Both the position numbers and the translations under genes were made by a program. 55,176 nucleotides of DNA, taken from assembly GCF_013304825.1 (NCBI RefSeq), contig NZ_JAAWUO010000022.1, forward strand, positions 1 through 55,176, written 5' to 3'. Position 1 is the first letter of the stretch; the number at the start of each line of letters is the position of its first letter. A model generated the notes under the pieces. That model saw only the letters and a program-made list of their open reading frames with translations. It was not told the origin of the DNA and searched no databases. Source of the DNA: Blautia schinkii (GTDB taxonomy: Bacteria > Bacillota > Clostridia > Lachnospirales > Lachnospiraceae). Positions 8,239-16,827 of the stretch are shown piece by piece.

Positions 8239-9108
8239 ATGCGTAAAAAAAACAAATTAAGAATAATACTCATGTGGATGTTATCGCTTACATTGATATT
8301 AAGCGTCAATTTTAGTGTTTTTGCCTCAAATCAAAATATTACTCAATCTGATATAAAAATATCCTCATTACATGATGAAGAGGGATTATCTTTAAATGCT
8401 ACATCTTTAAGCACTGACTCTGTAAATCTTCATAATAGAAAAAATGCCTCTTCTTTAGCTTCCAGAGAACAGGACGTTGTCGGTGAGTTTACATATCATA
8501 CTAATTATCTTTATGTTGACGGAAAATTACGTTATGGTTTTGTTATAGACTCTATGATTGGAGAAAAACCTAAAGTTCTCACTGTTCATTTCACACTACG
8601 TCATGGATCCAATATAAAACAAGTAACAGCTAATACAAATTTAGGAACTGTAACTTTTAAAAGTAGTGAAATAAGAAAGGGACAGGTTAAATATGTTACT
8701 ACCGCTGCTAATACAATGTTTTGGAAATTAAATACTTCCTTTAACGCGGTTATGGCTGATGGCACTTCTAATCCTGGTGCAAACGGACAAATAACTCCTA
8801 TTTTAACAAATAAAAAAGGACAAATCTTCCCTCAATATGTTGATCCCGTATCTAAAAAAGATGCTGAATCTACAATTAGCACCACTTGGAAAAAGCTTGC
8901 GAAATCTCCTACATGGAATGGAAGATCAAAGTATATAAAACAATATGAAGAAAAATATGGAAAACAGCCTTCTTCCTTCTGGTCAAGTGTTCAAATTCAT
9001 CATATACGCCCAAGACAATATGGAGGTGCATTAAATGATTTTAATAATTTAATGCCCGTCAAAACCGAAAGCCATAGAGCAATAACTTCTTGGTTTAGAA
9101 ATTATTAA
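8239..9108 (+). CDS. Secreted HNH-type nuclease toxin
   Basis: 289 aa. A Sec signal peptide is clear: basic MRKKNKLR, a hydrophobic stretch to about residue 25, then FAS. A middle domain of unknown fold follows (about 70-190). The C-terminal ~40 residues are an HNH/colicin-DNase-type catalytic site with IHHIRPRQYGG (His254, His255), Asn269/270 and His279. Known relatives cleave DNA or RNA in target cells. The next gene encodes an SMI1-type protein 14 bp downstream, the usual immunity partner. Unlike T7SS or contact-dependent toxins it has no WXG, LXG or repeat region, so it appears to be exported alone as a bacteriocin-like protein. Activity is inferred, not shown. Confidence 0.85.
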   Translation: MRKKNKLRIILMWMLSLTLILSVNFSVFASNQNITQSDIKISSLHDEEGLSLNATSLSTDSVNLHNRKNASSLASREQDVVGEFTYHTNYLYVDGKLRYGFVIDSMIGEKPKVLTVHFTLRHGSNIKQVTANTNLGTVTFKSSEIRKGQVKYVTTAANTMFWKLNTSFNAVMADGTSNPGANGQITPILTNKKGQIFPQYVDPVSKKDAESTISTTWKKLAKSPTWNGRSKYIKQYEEKYGKQPSSFWSSVQIHHIRPRQYGGALNDFNNLMPVKTESHRAITSWFRNY

Positions 9109-9122
9109 GGAGAGAGTACATA

Positions 9123-9665
9123 ATGGAAGATGTAAATGCAATACACAGAATTTTCAAAAATTTAAAATATGAGATGGATAATAATGGTTGGGTCTATCAA
9201 TGGCATTTAGGTGATGAGCCTATAAAAGTAACTCATAAATTTTACCCACCTGTATCCTCCGAAGAAATTCAGTTATTTGAAAAATATTTTCCCAACATGA
9301 AACTTCCCGCTTCGTATAAAGCCTTTTTATCTTGTTCAAATGGAATGGAGCTTTTTTGTGGAGAAGAGGGTAGTTCTCTAGTCAGCTGTACCATCTACTC
9401 TTTAAAAGAAGCTCTTAATCAAAAAGAGGTTTGGAATAATACACCCATTTTATCTGATCCAGAATTCACCTATCATCTTCCCATTCTTTTTCTGCAAGAT
9501 ATAGGTGATATAACCATGGATTTACAAGCTGTATTAGAAGGTAGAGAAGATTATTTATGTTATCCAGCTCCTGACACCGATCGTTTTAACCTTCCTTTTA
9601 ATGAGTGGTTGGAGCGCTATATTGTATGCCAGGGACATGAATTTTGGTTTTTCTTAAATCCGTAA
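9123..9665 (+). CDS. SMI1/KNR4 family immunity protein
   Basis: 180-aa cytoplasmic protein. The SMI1/KNR4 core is recognisable in PVSSEEIQLFEKYFPNMKLPASYKAFLSCSNG (about 40-72), the region that pairs acidic residues with a G-containing loop. The family is the commonest immunity superfamily for polymorphic nuclease toxins and would bind and block the nuclease encoded directly upstream. It shares the toxin's promoter, has its own GGAGAG site, and is followed by a clear terminator. Confidence 0.85.
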   Translation: MEDVNAIHRIFKNLKYEMDNNGWVYQWHLGDEPIKVTHKFYPPVSSEEIQLFEKYFPNMKLPASYKAFLSCSNGMELFCGEEGSSLVSCTIYSLKEALNQKEVWNNTPILSDPEFTYHLPILFLQDIGDITMDLQAVLEGREDYLCYPAPDTDRFNLPFNEWLERYIVCQGHEFWFFLNP

Positions 9666-9713
9666 CTACCAAAATACTTTCTCTATATTTTTATTTAAAA
9701 ATATATGTTTATG

Positions 9714-9750
9714 AAAAACACTCTGACTACTAATAAGTTGGAGTGTTTTT
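9714..9750 (+). terminator. Rho-independent terminator of the toxin-immunity operon
   Basis: AAAAACACTC (9714-9723) pairs with GAGTGTTTTT (9741-9750). The stem ends in a U-run on the plus strand, 50 bp after the immunity gene stop. Confidence 0.8.
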
Positions 9751-9906
9751 ATAATTCATATTATATTTATAGATTTACTCTCAGTGCTACACATTCCGGG
9801 GGTTGAGGCCGTCCCCAAAGTGCGTTTTGATATCCAAACGCTATGCTTGCCAGATACTTCCGAACACTTTTTAAGGAAACCATACCATCCGTCCAACCAT
9901 TTTATA

Positions 9907-11700
9907 TTAATTCTCATCCATATTATCTTTCTTCTCCATCAGCTGTTTCAGCTTTTTATTTATTTTGCTTCTATTCTCCTCCTGTAATTTTCCGCAGAAT
10001 AGATAGCAAAATTTCAGTGCAAACCACCAGATATACAAAGCTTTAAAGCTCTGGAATGCCTGATCATCCAGCATTCCATGTGCCACATTGTTGCGCATGT
10101 TAAATCCAAATTTTGAACAGAAAATCGTATTTAAAGCAAATATAAGGTCTTCATCCAGGCTTTCTTTTACTCCTTCCAATTCTAAGACAGCGTGCATTGG
10201 TTTTACTTCTTCAATCTCTTCTTCATTCATGTTGTAAACAGGTTCTCCACATTCCACTGCCAGATATCTTACTGCATTTTCTATCTGTGGAATCAGGATA
10301 CTTAGCGCCGTCAAAAAATCTCCTGAAAAGCCAAACATAAGACCCTTGGTATACGATTCTTTTCTCCCCTCCGGAATCGCACAACTTACATCTACAATCT
10401 TTTTTACATCACTCTCTTCGATCACAAATCTGGAACGAATATATTCAAACGTATTTCTCACCAGAATCTGTGCAAAATAATCCATCTCCATGGCTGCTGT
10501 CCGCTCCATATTATCCTTAAGCGCACCTTCATCGATTGTTCCATCAGGCTTTTTCACAGGCCTGCTTTTAGCAATTAATTTTCCTCCTTTTCCAAGGATT
10601 GCCGCTGGAAATATCGTGTTCAGGATCCCAGTCCTATTTAATACTTGATTCTTTACCTTTTCTCTTACCGGAATCGGAAGAAATGAAGCAAAATAACATA
10701 ATGCCTCTTCTTTATCAAGATCTTCCAGTTGGCGGAACAGTTCTTTTACAATGCCGCTGGCATCCTGTTTATCACTCCATACCATCATCTCCGAAAGGGA
10801 AGCTTCTTCTATCTGTGCTATTTCCTGCAACAGTGCCTTTCTTTCTTCTTCCGTACCCTGTATGGTCTTTAACAACTGAATAACCTCTTTCAAATAGTGA
10901 ATCTTTCTCATTAAATTTCCTTTAGAAGAGGCCCCGGCATATTCAGCCTCCATCCGGATAGCCTGAATCTTACGTCTTCGTATCGCAATCAGTTTAGGTT
11001 CAGTAATACACTTTTTCTTCTGCCAGTTATTTTTTCTGCAATAGAGTTCTTCCAACAGATCACAAAACTTACCAATGAGCGGTGCATCACAGCTATTATC
11101 ATCGTAAGTTTTCAAGATATTTTCCACATAAGGGATCAGATATCCTGTATCCACTTTTTCCTCCATGGCAGTTTTTATCAAATATCCAATTTTTGCGTGG
11201 CTGCTGTTATCATACTCTTCTAATACTTTTATCAGCAGATTCTTTCGCACCTCTTCATTGATTTCCTTGCTTCGGATTTTTTTAGAGATAAACAAGATCC
11301 GGTTTATAGCCATGATATGATCTGCAAATGCACCGGTGTTCTTCAAGTGTTCGCAATAAGCCGTTTCTGCTATTTTAGCATTTGAAAAATCATTTTCCAC
11401 AACCCATAAAAAATCCGATATCTTTGCCTTGTTGATCGGTGCGATGGGATAGCTTCGGATTTCCTCCAGCAATGCCTGATACTCTTCTCTATTTATATCT
11501 TTCCGATTCCAAATGCTGCGGGCATAGGAAAACGGTACGTCTTTAGGCGTATCAATCCATCGTTCCACAATAATATCCACCAGAAGATTCCTGAATTCCC
11601 CATCCATCGGTCCGCAGAAATCTGTCAGTGCTTTCTCTGCCGTTTGAAAATTAGGTTCTTTTAAAATCTCTGCGATCTGCTCTGCCATTTTTTCTGCCAT
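9907..11700 (-). CDS. DUF4209 domain protein with HEPN-like RNxxxH motif
   Basis: 597 aa, largely helical, no signal or transmembrane segment. The C-terminal part matches DUF4209, with the diagnostic NMRNNVAHGMLDD (Arg536, His541), the Rx4H signature of HEPN ribonuclease domains. The N-terminal half (about 1-330) is a helical region typical of proteins fused to DUF4209. HEPN proteins commonly act as RNases in phage defence or toxin systems; that role is an inference here. It is monocistronic, next to a toxin-immunity operon on the other strand. ATG at 11700 follows a GGAGGAATATGT site. Confidence 0.75.
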   Translation of the reverse strand: MAEKMAEQIAEILKEPNFQTAEKALTDFCGPMDGEFRNLLVDIIVERWIDTPKDVPFSYARSIWNRKDINREEYQALLEEIRSYPIAPINKAKISDFLWVVENDFSNAKIAETAYCEHLKNTGAFADHIMAINRILFISKKIRSKEINEEVRKNLLIKVLEEYDNSSHAKIGYLIKTAMEEKVDTGYLIPYVENILKTYDDNSCDAPLIGKFCDLLEELYCRKNNWQKKKCITEPKLIAIRRRKIQAIRMEAEYAGASSKGNLMRKIHYLKEVIQLLKTIQGTEEERKALLQEIAQIEEASLSEMMVWSDKQDASGIVKELFRQLEDLDKEEALCYFASFLPIPVREKVKNQVLNRTGILNTIFPAAILGKGGKLIAKSRPVKKPDGTIDEGALKDNMERTAAMEMDYFAQILVRNTFEYIRSRFVIEESDVKKIVDVSCAIPEGRKESYTKGLMFGFSGDFLTALSILIPQIENAVRYLAVECGEPVYNMNEEEIEEVKPMHAVLELEGVKESLDEDLIFALNTIFCSKFGFNMRNNVAHGMLDDQAFQSFKALYIWWFALKFCYLFCGKLQEENRSKINKKLKQLMEKKDNMDEN

Positions 11701-11762
11701 ACATATTCCTCCAACCTTTTTCTATAGGAAAAGTATAACGTATTTTTCTTTTTCCTGTAAAG

Positions 11763-11792
11763 CAGAAAGACCTGAAAATCCAGGTCTTTCTG
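11763..11792 (-). terminator. Terminator after the lipoprotein gene
   Basis: Perfect 12-bp inverted repeat CAGAAAGACCTG / CAGGTCTTTCTG with a 6-nt loop, 30 bp past the lipoprotein stop and 60 bp before the DUF4209 gene. The U-run is weak on both strands. Confidence 0.6.
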
Positions 11793-11823
11793 TCATCATT
11801 GCTTAGAAATTGAAATTCACACT

Positions 11824-13206
11824 CTATTTTATATCCTTGGAACCCATAGAAGCCGCCCATCCAGCCTGAATCCTTTGTATTACGCTTCCATTCCGTGCAT
11901 CGATCGTAAGGAGTGGAACACCTGCAGCATCCATCGTCACGTCTCCTATGACCGGTCCATCCTCCCCATTTCCGTACTCATACTCTGGCTCTTTGGATGT
12001 CCAGGTTCCATAAAAATCCCACACCGGGATCAGGACTGCTTCGGTATCGCTGCCTTCACTGTCTGGCATGCACATATAACCCAGCTGTACCTTTGTTATG
12101 GTTATCTCCGCACTCTGTGCATCAATGGACGGATAACGGTAGTGGCTTCCTCCATCGACAGAGATCAGCCGATTCTTGTCTTCTGTCATGACCTGCAAAG
12201 TGATCGTTTTTTCAAAGATATCCTTGACCTCATCAAAAGGAAGTAGGAACAGCCTTTCATCGGAAGCATTCGATGCTTCTATGGGATTTCGGTGCAGAAA
12301 ACTCTGAAGTGTCCCACTGCAAAAGTCCATCGTCAGTACTTCATTTTCCCATCCTTCAGACTGTCCTTCATGAAGTGTTCCATCTTCGTTTTCCCATTCA
12401 AGAGCCTGTTCATTAACAGGCAGAGAGGTTTCCCTCACATAATTAACCGGAACCCCGTCTATCATCCGTTCAAAAATGAAGTCATCTTTTTCCAGGGTAG
12501 TGCTTCCTTCAGTAAGTGCTTTTGAGGAACTTTCAAATATCTCCCAGTTTCCGGACACAAGACCTGAAACCTTCTCCTTTGCTTCCTTTTCAGATACTTT
12601 CCCGCTTCCTGCCTTTATATAATTTTGAAAGCGTTCTTCCCTTTCTTTTTTCTCACTCGATTCCAGGGTCATGTCTCCACAATCGTCAAAGATAAACTTC
12701 GCTATCCCAAATCCGAGTTCCTCCACATCCGATACCTGCTCACTCTGTGTATAAGAATACCGATAGGTCAGTCCATCTACTGTATATGTCCCCGCCTGTT
12801 CGTTCTCATTCTTCTCTTCCTGCATGGGCTGTCCTTTTCCGAATGTGTCTTTTATTTTATTCTGTTCTTCTTCAGGAATCGCCACCCTTTTTACTTTTTT
12901 TAAACAGATTGCATCTACATCCGGGACTTTTACCGGTGCATCCGCTGTCAGGGTAAAATTCATCGGGGTTTCTTTATCCTCCCGGTCCGCTGATCTTAGA
13001 TCTGCTTGGATTGTTGTCTGGTATGTTTCCGGTGCCTGAACCTGTTCGGCAACGATTTTCTGAACTGTCTCCTTTTTCTCTTCTTTTTTCTGTTCTGTCT
13101 GATCCTTTTCTTCCACAACAGCAGACTGGACAATACGGTCACATCCGGATAATGTCAAAAGATTCATACACAGAACGGCTCCCATAAACATTTTTATTTT
13201 CTTCAT
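11824..13206 (-). CDS. Lipoprotein linked to a two-component system (DUF6034-like)
   Basis: 460 aa. The lipobox is LLTLSGC, with the lipidated Cys about 20 residues after MKKIKMFMGAVLCMNLL, so the protein is anchored on the outer face of the membrane. A Lys/Glu-rich spacer is followed by a large extracellular domain. The C-terminus (VLIPVWDFYGTW... LLTIDARNGSVIQR) ends in the beta-hairpin style seen in PepSY-like and DUF6034-type lipoproteins. The lipoprotein at 41382 ends similarly (LIPVWCCKFD...ALRFNAITGE). It lies downstream of a kinase/regulator pair and may be the pair's sensor partner or target. Start 13206 is chosen for its signal peptide; an upstream ATG would put 22 residues before it. 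Confidence 0.75.
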   Translation of the reverse strand: MKKIKMFMGAVLCMNLLTLSGCDRIVQSAVVEEKDQTEQKKEEKKETVQKIVAEQVQAPETYQTTIQADLRSADREDKETPMNFTLTADAPVKVPDVDAICLKKVKRVAIPEEEQNKIKDTFGKGQPMQEEKNENEQAGTYTVDGLTYRYSYTQSEQVSDVEELGFGIAKFIFDDCGDMTLESSEKKEREERFQNYIKAGSGKVSEKEAKEKVSGLVSGNWEIFESSSKALTEGSTTLEKDDFIFERMIDGVPVNYVRETSLPVNEQALEWENEDGTLHEGQSEGWENEVLTMDFCSGTLQSFLHRNPIEASNASDERLFLLPFDEVKDIFEKTITLQVMTEDKNRLISVDGGSHYRYPSIDAQSAEITITKVQLGYMCMPDSEGSDTEAVLIPVWDFYGTWTSKEPEYEYGNGEDGPVIGDVTMDAAGVPLLTIDARNGSVIQRIQAGWAASMGSKDIK

Positions 13207-13234
13207 CCTTTTTCCATCCTTTCCTTTCGGTATT

Positions 13235-13270
13235 AAAAAAGGTACCCTCTTCTTATGAGAAAAGAGTACC
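13235..13270 (-). terminator. Terminator or attenuator between kinase and lipoprotein genes
   Basis: On the minus strand GGTACTCTT...AAGAGGGTACC folds into a hairpin followed by TTTTTT. It sits 46 bp after the kinase stop and only about 30 bp upstream of the lipoprotein start. There is therefore little room for a separate promoter, and lipoprotein expression must come by read-through or from inside the kinase gene. Confidence 0.7.
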
Positions 13271-13316
13271 ATATTGCTTTGCCGATGTATTCATCAAGAT
13301 GTAAACAAATTGTAAA

Positions 13317-14576
13317 TCAGAAGATGGCTCTTACCGTGGTCCCCTCTCTCTGTCTGCTTTCGATTTTCAAGCATCCACCATGGATTTCAGCCACCTTCAC
13401 ACAGAGTGCCAGCCCAAGTCCGGATCCGCCTTCTTTTCGGCTTCGTGATTTGTCCACCATATAGAATGCATCTGTGATCTTTCCCAGTTCTTCCTCCGGG
13501 ATCCCCATTCCGGTATCCGACACCTCAAAGATCTTTTTTCCAGCTTTCTCATAAGCCTTTACCCAAATGCTTCCACCGGCATCCGTAGCTTTTAGGGCAT
13601 TGTCGATCAGGTTTATCAGAAGGCTTTCCATCAAGGCCGGATCCATTTTCATGGAAAAAGCTTCACATTCCATCTTGAGATGCACCGCTTTCTTTTCTGC
13701 CTGTTCTTTTTCCATGTCTATGACATGGTTTAAAAGGTCACCTGCCATGGTCATTTCCATCTGTATGGCATGGTTCTGATAAAGCCCCAGCATCTGTAGC
13801 ATCTTCCCAGAAAGAGCCTCCAGGCGTTTTCCCTCCCGGTTGATATGTTCCAGTGCCCGGTCTTTCTGTTCATCTTTCAGCTTTACATGGCGCAGGGTAT
13901 CCGAATACCCGATAATGGACGTTAACGGGGTACGCATTTCATGGGAAAGTGCCCCCATGAGCAGCTCCTGTTTCTCTGCCACTTCCTGTAGCTTCTCCAT
14001 CTGTTCCACGGTTCTTTTCATCATCATATAAATAAAAAGTCCTGCCATCAGAAACACTGCCAGATAGATTCCGGCAAACCAGACAGCGGTCTGCCTCAGC
14101 TCTGTGAAGAGTCCTGTGACTTCCCGGACGGAGAGGACTTCGTATCCTTCTGGTTTAGATAAGGCTACTTTTTGAAGAAGAAGGTATTTCTTCCCCAGTT
14201 TCTGTATCTTATAGGCATATGGATCTTTTTCATTCTTCAGACCCAGATTTTCAATCCCAACCACTTTATAATCTGTCAGGTTTTCAATAGCGGTACTACT
14301 TTTCTTATCGATCAGCGCCATGCCGGACCCACAGCATCGTTGAAATTGAAATCCCATATAGGCCTTCTTTCCAGTCTCGGACATCTGCTCATATTTGCTG
14401 TTATCCCAAAATTGTTCCAGGAGTATCTTGCCATTTTCCAGCTGTCTTCCGTAGGTCTCTGCAGCATTATTGAGGCTTCGTTTTCCTGTGATATAAAGAC
14501 TTAGCGTTCCCACTGGGATCAGGGCACATAATAGCGTTACCAGCATAAGAAGTACCGTTCGTTTCCACAGCTTCAT
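13317..14576 (-). CDS. Sensor histidine kinase
   Basis: 419 aa. TM1 at about 8-30, an extracellular sensor domain of ~130 residues (including CCGSGMALIDKK), TM2 at about 165-187, then a HisKA domain with GALSHEMRTPLTSI and a complete HATPase domain (LINLIDNALKATDAGG, VSDTGMGIPEEE, GGSGLGLALC). The extracellular loop separates it from the intramembrane-sensing kinases of clusters A and B. It pairs with the regulator ending 2 bp upstream. Ligand unknown. Confidence 0.92.
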   Translation of the reverse strand: MKLWKRTVLLMLVTLLCALIPVGTLSLYITGKRSLNNAAETYGRQLENGKILLEQFWDNSKYEQMSETGKKAYMGFQFQRCCGSGMALIDKKSSTAIENLTDYKVVGIENLGLKNEKDPYAYKIQKLGKKYLLLQKVALSKPEGYEVLSVREVTGLFTELRQTAVWFAGIYLAVFLMAGLFIYMMMKRTVEQMEKLQEVAEKQELLMGALSHEMRTPLTSIIGYSDTLRHVKLKDEQKDRALEHINREGKRLEALSGKMLQMLGLYQNHAIQMEMTMAGDLLNHVIDMEKEQAEKKAVHLKMECEAFSMKMDPALMESLLINLIDNALKATDAGGSIWVKAYEKAGKKIFEVSDTGMGIPEEELGKITDAFYMVDKSRSRKEGGSGLGLALCVKVAEIHGGCLKIESRQREGTTVRAIF

Positions 14577-14578
14577 CC

Positions 14579-15238
14579 TTATTCCTCCAGACGGTATCCA
14601 AGTTTCGGGATCGTCCTGATCTCATCATAAAGTTCCAGCTTTTTTCTGAGCTGTCCGATATGGACATCCACCGTCCTGCTTTCTCCCAGGTAGTCTTCTC
14701 CCCAGACCCGTTTTAACAGTTCTTCTCTTCCAAGCGCAATGTTCTTATTTTGCAGGAGCAGCACAAAGAGGTCATATTCCATTGGCTTTAGGCTTACCGG
14801 AAGCCCGTCTTTGTAGACCTGATGGCTTTGCATGTCCACCAGGATGTTCCGGACCGTTAAGACTTTCTTGGCCCGTCCCGTCCTCTCCAGTACCTTCTCA
14901 ATGCGTACCAGAAGTTCCAGCATCTCAAAAGGTTTTACCATATAATCTTCCGCACCCAGCTTTAATCCCTTCACCTTGGAAGCCACATCATCCTTTGCAG
15001 TCAGGTAGAGCACCGGAAGCTCCTTCTTTTTAAAATCCTCCATCAATGCAAACCCGTCTTTTCCCGGCAGCATGATATCCACTACTGCCAGGTCCGCGTC
15101 CTCCTGCCATAAGAGCAGCCTCTGGGCTTCTTCCCCATCATACGCTGCCACAGTCTCATACCCTGCTGCCTCCAGGTTCATGCACAGCAATTCTGAAATT
15201 GCACGGTCATCTTCTATCACCAAAATTTTATTTTTCAT
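14579..15238 (-). CDS. OmpR-family response regulator
   Basis: 219 aa. Receiver domain with IEDD at 8-11, Asp54 in VVDIMLPGKDG and DYMVKPFE, then a winged helix with GESRTVDVHIGQLRKKLE. Start at 15238 (MKNKILVIEDD) follows a GAGGTGG site; a further upstream ATG would add 17 non-conserved residues. It forms an operon with the kinase (2-bp gap). Confidence 0.93.
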   Translation of the reverse strand: MKNKILVIEDDRAISELLCMNLEAAGYETVAAYDGEEAQRLLLWQEDADLAVVDIMLPGKDGFALMEDFKKKELPVLYLTAKDDVASKVKGLKLGAEDYMVKPFEMLELLVRIEKVLERTGRAKKVLTVRNILVDMQSHQVYKDGLPVSLKPMEYDLFVLLLQNKNIALGREELLKRVWGEDYLGESRTVDVHIGQLRKKLELYDEIRTIPKLGYRLEE

Positions 15239-15573
15239 TCCCGTTGCCACCTCTAACGCTTTTCTATAGTATAGTTTCTTATATCCCAAGTCTACATTGC
15301 ATTTGTTCTTGCCTTCTCATCATTTATACGTATCAGGGCACGATAATGTGACCAGCTCAATTGTTTAAAAAAATCTGTCCGTCAATTTCACAATAAGTTT
15401 TACCATAGTAGAATTTACTGCTGTGCTTAAACAATGCTGGCAGACATAATGGAATTGCGAATGGAATGATAGATCTGTTTCTTCATTTTGATTTTTTTAT
15501 AAATTATAATCCATGTTCTTTACTCATTGTATTGAACTGTCAACTATATTTCCTTGAATTTTCAAAATTGAAA
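15239..15573. other. Intergenic region with the regulator's promoter
   Basis: 335 bp between a minus-strand regulator and a small minus-strand gene ending at 15574. AT-rich; no coding frame, hairpin with U-run or recognisable operator was seen. Confidence 0.5.
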
Positions 15574-15903
15574 TTACTGTTCTTCTATTGAATCAATATT
15601 TTCAATCCGCATCAGCTTAACTACCTGTTTATCTTTTTTCTCTGTATAACAAATTTTTATCCATTCATCATCTGCATCTATAATCTTGCAGGATAATTCA
15701 GTTTTTCCAGCAAAACTAAAAATGAACTCTGATCTGATAATACATTGTTTTCCTACGAGATCATTAATCAGCTTTGACATATATGCCACTCCTCTCTGTT
15801 TTTTCTCCAATCGTTTTACTTTCGTTTCCAAACGCTTTACTTTTCCCGGATACGCTGAATAACAAAGCATCAGCAACAATGCTACAATTCCAAACCATTC
15901 CAT
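15574..15903 (-). CDS. Small membrane-anchored protein with coiled coil
   Basis: 109 aa. One N-terminal transmembrane helix (about 2-18), then a short heptad-like coiled coil KVKRLETKVKRLEKKQ (about 21-36) and a compact soluble domain ending MRIENIDSIEEQ. Not recognised as a named family. The domain could read as a small beta-barrel (KTELSCKIIDADDEWIKICY). It is first in a loose row of small minus-strand genes (15574-16453). Confidence 0.55.
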   Translation of the reverse strand: MEWFGIVALLLMLCYSAYPGKVKRLETKVKRLEKKQRGVAYMSKLINDLVGKQCIIRSEFIFSFAGKTELSCKIIDADDEWIKICYTEKKDKQVVKLMRIENIDSIEEQ

Positions 15904-15954
15904 CTCTTTCTCCTTACAGCATTTTCACATTCTACAAGTCGTAAAACTTTATAA

Positions 15955-16185
15955 TTACTCTTCAGCATCCATCCACATCAATACTTTTTTACAATGCGGA
16001 CAATGCCATGCACGTTGTTCTGCTGGATATGGCAGAACAGTAACAGTTTTTCTGGAAAAAAATCCTTTTATGCCTGTTTTCTTTTTTTCCGTATCAGCCG
16101 TAAATTCATATGAATGTGATCCACCTTGTGCATAGCCTTCTACTGTCCTTTGTTCCATTTCAGTTCCACAATCCAAACATTTCAT
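15955..16185 (-). CDS. Small zinc-ribbon protein
   Basis: 76 aa. CLDCGTEME near the N-terminus and CPHCKKV near the C-terminus form a four-cysteine zinc ribbon separated by about 58 residues. No transmembrane helix. The family occurs widely in Clostridia without assigned function. A GGATAATTATT leader carries a weak ribosome binding site. Confidence 0.7.
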   Translation of the reverse strand: MKCLDCGTEMEQRTVEGYAQGGSHSYEFTADTEKKKTGIKGFFSRKTVTVLPYPAEQRAWHCPHCKKVLMWMDAEE

Positions 16186-16213
16186 AATAATTATCCTTTC
16201 ACCGTACAGTTTA

Positions 16214-16453
16214 TCACTTACATTTATAAAATTCCTGAAATCCTGCTATGAATGATAAAAGAACTATTATAATGTATGCAATCCTAACTACTGAATGACT
16301 GGTTGTCCAACTGTCGATGGCAATCAAAGTCCACATAATTCCCTGAATTATCTGTATCGCACCATTAATTTTAAAGTTATTTTTCTTCTTATATCTTGTA
16401 ATCAATAAAACAAGATATCCAATTAACACAACTATCAACAAAATTAACATCAT
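16214..16453 (-). CDS. Small membrane protein
   Basis: 79 aa with three hydrophobic segments (about 2-20, 33-48, 53-70) and no recognised family. ATG at 16453 (MMLILLIVVLIGYLV) is chosen because AAGGAGG lies 8 bp upstream; a longer frame to 16525 is unlikely. Confidence 0.6.
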   Translation of the reverse strand: MMLILLIVVLIGYLVLLITRYKKKNNFKINGAIQIIQGIMWTLIAIDSWTTSHSVVRIAYIIIVLLSFIAGFQEFYKCK

Positions 16454-16549
16454 TATGCCTACCTCCTTGAAGTGATATTTTGCCATCCAAATCATATCAC
16501 ACTCTCCGTCATATTTCCATTTCAATTTGCTCTATCAAATCACTCCCTG

Positions 16550-16783
16550 TCATATTTCCTGATGGCTTGCTTCTGTAACCAGCATCCTCTTGCTCTTCTC
16601 CTGCAAGGTTTCCTTTGCATCTTCATCAATCGAATAGATCTCATTTATCTCGATTTTTTTCGGTTCCCGGTCAAAATAGTCAAAGACTTCTTTCCATATC
16701 TGGACGGAACATACACACTTTTCTTCCATGAAATTATTGCTGATAATTATAAAAAAAACAGAAGACCATTTAAGATCTTCCAT
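16550..16783 (-). pseudogene. Possible C-terminal remnant of a mobile-element protein
   Basis: 77-codon frame. MEEKCVCSVQIWKEVFDYFDREPKKIEINEI resembles the C-terminal part of VapE-like primases (Cys, IW, E and a REP/EINEI block). The upstream residues are hydrophobic and unrelated, and no good ribosome binding site is present. Treated as a gene scrap; it may be chance. Confidence 0.3.
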
Positions 16784-16827
16784 TTTATAAACAAACCTCT
16801 ATATAAAATTATATATCCTGCCCATTT

